Shown here: positions 59,899 to 64,000 of the stretch, piece by piece | Layout: each line of letters starts with the position of its first letter | How positions within the stretch are numbered: position 1 is the first letter of the stretch | Origin: an uncultured Acidimicrobiales bacterium | GTDB lineage: Bacteria > Actinomycetota > Acidimicrobiia > Acidimicrobiales > SZUA-35 | Assembly: GCA_938029215.1 (NCBI GenBank) | Contig: CALHFG010000046.1 | Location: forward strand, 1 to 64,000 | Length of the DNA: 64,000 bases | Direction: 5' to 3' | Made by a program: the position numbers and the translations under genes | The notes under the pieces: generated by a model | Told to the model about the DNA's origin: nothing | Seen by the model: only the letters and a program-made list of their open reading frames with translations | Database searches by the model: none

Positions 59899-60564
59899 CT
59901 AGTGGAAGGACTCGATGAACGTCGTGATGCGTGGCAAACAGAACGCAACCATCGGCCCGATTCCGAGCGTGAACCACACGGTCCCGAGACCAAGGACGGA
60001 GAGATCACGGAGAAGGGCGAGGCCTGCAAGCAGAGCGAGCATCTCAATTCCGGTGCGGGCCTTGGCGATCGGAATCCCTCGCTTACCCAGGCCGGTCATC
60101 AAACCGTCGCGAGGACCGGGCCCAAGGCCTCCTCCGATGTACAGGCCTGAACCAATAGCGATCACCATCGGTCCCCCGATGGTGAGCACCATGCGGGGCA
60201 CGAGCCCCTCGGGAGCATCGAAGATCCCGACCACCACGTTGACCGTGTACCCGATAAGGATCGCGTTCAGAATGGTTCCAACGCCCATTCGCTCACCGAG
60301 TGGGATAAACAGCAGGACGATGGCAAAACCGACCAAGTTGAGCACCGTGCCGAATCGCAGGCCCGTTGTTTCGCTGAGGCCCTGATGCAGCACATCCCAT
60401 GGTGCAAGGCCCAGATCTCCGAGAACCATCATGGCAATCCCGACGCCGAACGCGACAAGACCCGCAACGACCCACGGGAGCCTCCGTATCGTTTCGCGAG
60501 GGGTAAGCACCAACAGAAAGCGGCGCCACCCTTGCGGCGTTGTTGACCCAAGAACCGAGTTCAA
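59899..60564 (-). CDS. YczE-like integral membrane protein
   Basis: A 221-residue protein with six or so membrane helices. Diagnostic stretches LGDLGLAPWDVLHQGLSETTGL and YIGGGLGPGPRDGLMTGL match the YczE/YitT-related family. Role unknown; some members influence membrane or stress traits. The TTG start at 60564 is uncertain. Confidence 0.85.
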   Translation of the reverse strand: MNSVLGSTTPQGWRRFLLVLTPRETIRRLPWVVAGLVAFGVGIAMMVLGDLGLAPWDVLHQGLSETTGLRFGTVLNLVGFAIVLLFIPLGERMGVGTILNAILIGYTVNVVVGIFDAPEGLVPRMVLTIGGPMVIAIGSGLYIGGGLGPGPRDGLMTGLGKRGIPIAKARTGIEMLALLAGLALLRDLSVLGLGTVWFTLGIGPMVAFCLPRITTFIESFH

Positions 60565-60621
60565 GCACTGAACCTATCGCTGATAGATGCCGGGGGAGCT
60601 CGATTTTGTCGAGGCGACGGC

Positions 60622-61359
60622 CTACGGGCGGGCCACGATTGAATCGTCGTCAATGTGAGCTGATTCCAGCAGGCTTTTGGCCGACCAATCACCCACAAGG
60701 CCGCTCAAAGCCAGCTGCCGAGCTTCCCGATCGAGCGGGGCGAGGTAGGGAAGAATTCTGGCCACCAGCTTCCATGCGAACGGCCAGTCGCGTTTGCCGC
60801 CGAGGTGCTGGGCCACCTGAAAAGATGCCTCGTCCCGATCCGCTGCGGAGACGTTGGGATGAAGGTTGAAGTAGCGGGCGAACTCTGCGGGCGGAAGCGC
60901 GGACCATGCGGCCCAGTCCTGCGGACGTAAGCGAACGAAGTCGAGCTCGAGAAGACGTTTTGACAACTCCGCTGGCATCCCCTGGTCGAGGGAACGGTCG
61001 CCGCGAGGGACGGCGGTAAAAACGAGCCGGACAGCCTCCGGCAGCTTAAGGCTGCCGACCCTACGACGCTCGACCAGTTCAACCAGGCGATCGGTCACGG
61101 TCACGTCGAGCCGTTCAGTCGGCTCTACCAACAGGACTCCATCACCTTGAATCGCCGCCGTTTGAAGCGCCCAGGGCTGTAGTTCAGAGAGGTCGTTTTC
61201 GCCAGAGAAGCCACTCAGGCCCAAAGTGACGCACGGGATCTCAAGCTTTTGAGCCAGGGTCTTCACGGTTGCTGACTTGCCAACACCCTTACTACCCCAC
61301 AAACAAAGCGGAACGTTGGCCTGTACGGCGGCACCGAGTACGTCATCATGAGCAGGCAC
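60622..61359 (-). CDS. MoxR-like AAA ATPase with atypical Walker B
   Basis: A 245-residue AAA ATPase with Walker A GSKGVGKSATVKT. At the Walker B position it reads GVLLVEPTER, lacking the usual Asp-Glu pair (LLxDEIN). The sensor 1 Asn is replaced (VFTAVPRGD). The arginine-finger region AELSKRLLELDF is retained. This suggests reduced ATP hydrolysis. No von Willebrand partner gene is adjacent. GTG start. Confidence 0.78.
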   Translation of the reverse strand: MPAHDDVLGAAVQANVPLCLWGSKGVGKSATVKTLAQKLEIPCVTLGLSGFSGENDLSELQPWALQTAAIQGDGVLLVEPTERLDVTVTDRLVELVERRRVGSLKLPEAVRLVFTAVPRGDRSLDQGMPAELSKRLLELDFVRLRPQDWAAWSALPPAEFARYFNLHPNVSAADRDEASFQVAQHLGGKRDWPFAWKLVARILPYLAPLDREARQLALSGLVGDWSAKSLLESAHIDDDSIVARP

Positions 61360-61404
61360 ACATGGTGTATCGACCCAAGAATTCAGTGCCTTGAATTAGG
61401 ACGT

Positions 61405-62460
61405 CTAGGTGAGCGGCGAAACGTTGATCGACCTAGCAGCGGCGTTCAACTCGGCCACTGTCGCATCCTCAACCACGATGCCTTCGTGCCGTTCTCGACG
61501 AGCGCGAGCCTCGGGCTCGCCCGGGAGCAGTATCTCGTCGAACCCGGCGCGTCGAGTTGCGTTCTGCGCGTACTGGAGGAAACCAGATGCCTCGGTCGAG
61601 AGGGTCTCGGCGCTACCAACGGCGGCAGGGTCGATAAGGATCGAAAGCATGTTGTTGATGATGGCTCCGGTCCGTTCGTACTTCGGATGCACAGTCATCC
61701 CGCCAATCAATGCCGCTCCAAGGATCTCGCACATCAGTGCGAGGCCTGAACCCTTGTGATCTCCCATGGCCACGAGTGCGCCCTTGGGACCGTCGTCGTT
61801 CCACATCACATTGGGATCGGTCGTCAGCTCTCCCGAAGGGTCAAGCACTGTGCCAGCAGGCACCGGCTCACCCCGATTCTTGGCCACGCGGGTCTTGCCC
61901 AGCGCGATGGTGGAGGTTGCCATATCTAGCAAAGCGGCGGGAACACCACCATCGGCCGGGATCGCGATGCACACCGGATTCGTTCCGAACCGAGCCGAAG
62001 CACCGCCGTGTGGTGCCACCAACGGTTCATGCCCTGCGACGTTTACAAAGTGAATACTGGCCAGACCTGAAGCCACCGCCTGCTCGCCCCAATGACCGAT
62101 GCGCCCGACGTGAAAACTGTTGCGCAGACCGACCAGAGCAACACCCTGTTCCTTTGCACGCTGGATTCCTGCGGTCATCGCTCTGAAGCCAGCAACCTGC
62201 CCGAACCCGAAATGGCCGTCGAACACCATGACCGGGCCGCTGTCGATAACGGCTTCAGTTTCGGCGTTCAGGCTCAGCAGTCCTGCGGCTACCGCATTGA
62301 CGTAGGTGGGCAACATGCCGATCCCGTGACTGTCGTGACCGGACAGATTGGCCTGGATTAGCTGATCTGCGACCAGGGTCGGCTCGTCACCATCTGACCC
62401 AAGAGCGCGAACAACCGACACTACAAACTGGTGAAGACGGTCAGGAGCGAAGGTCGACAT
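61405..62460 (-). CDS. Malate/L-lactate dehydrogenase family (Ldh2/YlbC-type) NAD(P)-dependent oxidoreductase
   Basis: A 351-residue 2-hydroxy-acid dehydrogenase of the Ldh_2 family with the conserved active-site stretch SGHDSHGIGMLPTY and cofactor/active segments GLRNSFHVGRIGHW and GDHKGSGLALM. Candidate reactions are reduction or oxidation of malate, lactate or ureidoglycolate. Its ATG start is separated by about 50 nt from the LuxR regulator stop upstream on the same strand. Confidence 0.9.
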   Translation of the reverse strand: MSTFAPDRLHQFVVSVVRALGSDGDEPTLVADQLIQANLSGHDSHGIGMLPTYVNAVAAGLLSLNAETEAVIDSGPVMVFDGHFGFGQVAGFRAMTAGIQRAKEQGVALVGLRNSFHVGRIGHWGEQAVASGLASIHFVNVAGHEPLVAPHGGASARFGTNPVCIAIPADGGVPAALLDMATSTIALGKTRVAKNRGEPVPAGTVLDPSGELTTDPNVMWNDDGPKGALVAMGDHKGSGLALMCEILGAALIGGMTVHPKYERTGAIINNMLSILIDPAAVGSAETLSTEASGFLQYAQNATRRAGFDEILLPGEPEARARRERHEGIVVEDATVAELNAAARSINVSPLT

Positions 62461-62509
62461 GGTCTGAAGCTAGCGGTCGGGCCTTTGCGCGTCTATGCGA
62501 CAGCCAAGA

Positions 62510-63997
62510 TCAGTCCGGCCCTGGGGCGGCGGCCGTCCATACTGCTACCGCCTCGGCCCGATTGCGACACTTCAATCGCCGCAGGATGGCCGACACATGA
62601 GTCGACGCTGTTCGATCGCTGATGAACAACTGCGCTGCGATCTCCTTGTTACTCCACCCGCCCGCCATCAGTTCGAGCACGTCGGCCTGGCGAGCCGAGA
62701 TGGGCAAGCCACGATGAGAAGTGGTTCGGGCGTGGGTTGCACGAATGGCGTCGACCGCGTGAACGATCCACACAATCTCAGCCGCTTCTGCCTGATCACG
62801 TAGAACGAGATCAACCACCCGGTCGATCTCCGCCGCAGCCAAGCGCGCCCTCATGGACTCATAGCGATAGTTGAGCCGTTCCAAGATGTCCCCTGCCGCT
62901 CGGATCTTCTTGGGGTCTGCTTCGACCAGGCCTCGACAGAGTTCCACATATGCGGCGCCCGCAGAGGTGCTCCCATCGAGCTTGGTGATGAGCGCGTCGG
63001 GTGAATCGAACCGTCCCGCAGCAACCTGGACCCGAATCGACTCGGTGACTACCTCACGAACCCAGGTCTGATTTGGGCAGTCGCCCAACCAGTGCAATGC
63101 ACGACGCGACTCCTCAAGGGCTGCTTCGTAGTTTCCATGCAGCCGCCAGGTCTCTGCCAGCAGCAGATGGTGCACACCGGTGTACTGCGATGCTTGGAGC
63201 CCGGACGCAACGTCGACGCTCTGCTGCAACCGCTCGAGTAGACCCTCATGCCGCTGAAGCAGTAACGCCAACCGCGCTTCCAGATGCGTCAGATCGAGCT
63301 GATCGACAGACGACAAAACGCGGTCACCGATCAGTCCGATGGTTGCCGACGCCAGGTGCGGTTCGGCTCGATCGAGATACAAGCTGCTCAGCCCGACGAT
63401 TGGCAGCAGCGGGACCGACAATGACCCTCGCTCACGGGCGAGCCAGACGGTTTGCTCGGCAAGCGCAAGCGCCCGATCGCTGGGTCCAACGCTCGTGTGC
63501 TCGACGACGACGCGCGCATACACCGCTCGGACCGCGACATCATGCTGATGCGCCCGACGGGCCTGCACGTAGAGCGCCTCGGCTTTGGCGTCAGCTTCTG
63601 CGGTCTGCCCGTCGACCAGCAACCCGAACACTTCGGAGAACTGAAGGTCATAGCTGGGGTCGGTGGCGGGCGCAGTGCCATCGGAAAGATCGGCGATGGC
63701 GGCCGACAACTCCTTCATTTCCGCACCATTGGCGCTGGCCAACGCTATTCCCAGGGCGGTGGTTTGGATCCGCCGCTGAAGGTCCTTATCGCTCGTGAGC
63801 GACATCGCTTCGGCAAGCAGGAGTCGAGCGGCGACCCCATCACCGTCGCTATGAGAAGCGGACGCTTGCTGTACCAGCAGCAATACCTGATTCTCCAGCG
63901 AATACCGGGCATTCGGCGCGCCGAGCTCGCTTCGGATGAGCGTCGCGACCTCGGAGGCTCGTCGTTGGTACGCCAACACCGATGCCTTTGCTGACAC
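62510..63997 (-). CDS. LuxR-type transcriptional regulator with helical repeats, truncated by window edge
   Basis: At the C-terminus a LuxR helix-turn-helix, SARQADVLELMAGGWSNKEIAAQLF, then SDRTASTHVSAILRRLKCRNRAEAV. The 400 residues before are helical and repeat-like (TPR/MalT-type). No P-loop is visible in the part seen. The first codon at 63997 is a GTG three bases from the window end, so the gene may extend upstream into a P-loop domain as in LAL/MalT regulators. Confidence 0.75.
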   Translation of the reverse strand: MSAKASVLAYQRRASEVATLIRSELGAPNARYSLENQVLLLVQQASASHSDGDGVAARLLLAEAMSLTSDKDLQRRIQTTALGIALASANGAEMKELSAAIADLSDGTAPATDPSYDLQFSEVFGLLVDGQTAEADAKAEALYVQARRAHQHDVAVRAVYARVVVEHTSVGPSDRALALAEQTVWLARERGSLSVPLLPIVGLSSLYLDRAEPHLASATIGLIGDRVLSSVDQLDLTHLEARLALLLQRHEGLLERLQQSVDVASGLQASQYTGVHHLLLAETWRLHGNYEAALEESRRALHWLGDCPNQTWVREVVTESIRVQVAAGRFDSPDALITKLDGSTSAGAAYVELCRGLVEADPKKIRAAGDILERLNYRYESMRARLAAAEIDRVVDLVLRDQAEAAEIVWIVHAVDAIRATHARTTSHRGLPISARQADVLELMAGGWSNKEIAAQLFISDRTASTHVSAILRRLKCRNRAEAVAVWTAAAPGPD

Positions 63998-64000
63998 CAG

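Overview
The window looks like one contiguous piece of a GC-rich actinobacterial chromosome. It is densely packed, with many 4-nt ATGA overlaps. Pointers to lineage are a WhiB regulator next to a pair of ArsA/Get3-like ATPases, a DivIVA-like mini-protein, and envelope proteins with Ala- and Thr-rich linkers of the kind common in Acidimicrobiia. Placement in Acidimicrobiia (Ilumatobacter-like) is inference. I see no insertion sequences, prophage, CRISPR array, rRNA or origin. The single tRNA is tRNA-Pro(CGG).

Layout. 0-10 kb: a sigma-70 factor, two alpha/beta hydrolases, a Glu/Leu-type dehydrogenase, serS with a small membrane protein in front of it, an unusually compact xanthine-dehydrogenase-like protein, a Tat lipoprotein and an IscA-type protein. 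A 30-bp hairpin repeat occurs twice here, each time between convergent genes. 10-15 kb: an Mrp ATPase, then an ECF sigma/anti-sigma pair flanked by two MscS-type membrane proteins, a metallo-beta-lactamase-fold protein that has lost its metal ligands, and FxsA. 15-22 kb: selA-selB (selenocysteine incorporation), WhiB, NfeD and two Get3-like ATPases. 22-28 kb: a signalling block (STAS protein, lone receivers, histidine kinase, HPt protein, LuxR-type regulator) with genes on alternating strands, plus tRNA-Pro and a DJ-1-like protein.

28-42 kb: a MacB/FtsX-type exporter, hemB-hemL, a second ECF sigma with a membrane anti-sigma-like partner, a SirB1-like protein and a glycine-betaine/choline ABC importer (proX divergent from proV-proW, with a duplicated fused permease). 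42-53 kb: a desaturase-Rieske fusion, two MFS exporters, guanine deaminase, a phytanoyl-CoA-type dioxygenase and several small enzymes. 53-64 kb: a TetR-regulated quinone oxidoreductase with two clear operator palindromes, a lytic-transglycosylase-like lipoprotein, an AlkZ-related winged-helix protein, an NmrA-type reductase, a methyltransferase, a degenerate MoxR-like ATPase, an Ldh2-type dehydrogenase, and a LuxR-type regulator running into the window end.

Most of this is ordinary core chromosome. The most unusual items are the ligand-less metallo-beta-lactamase-fold protein, the split phosphorelay on alternating strands, the compact Fe-S/molybdopterin fusion, the 30-bp repeat, and three small proteins that are easily missed.
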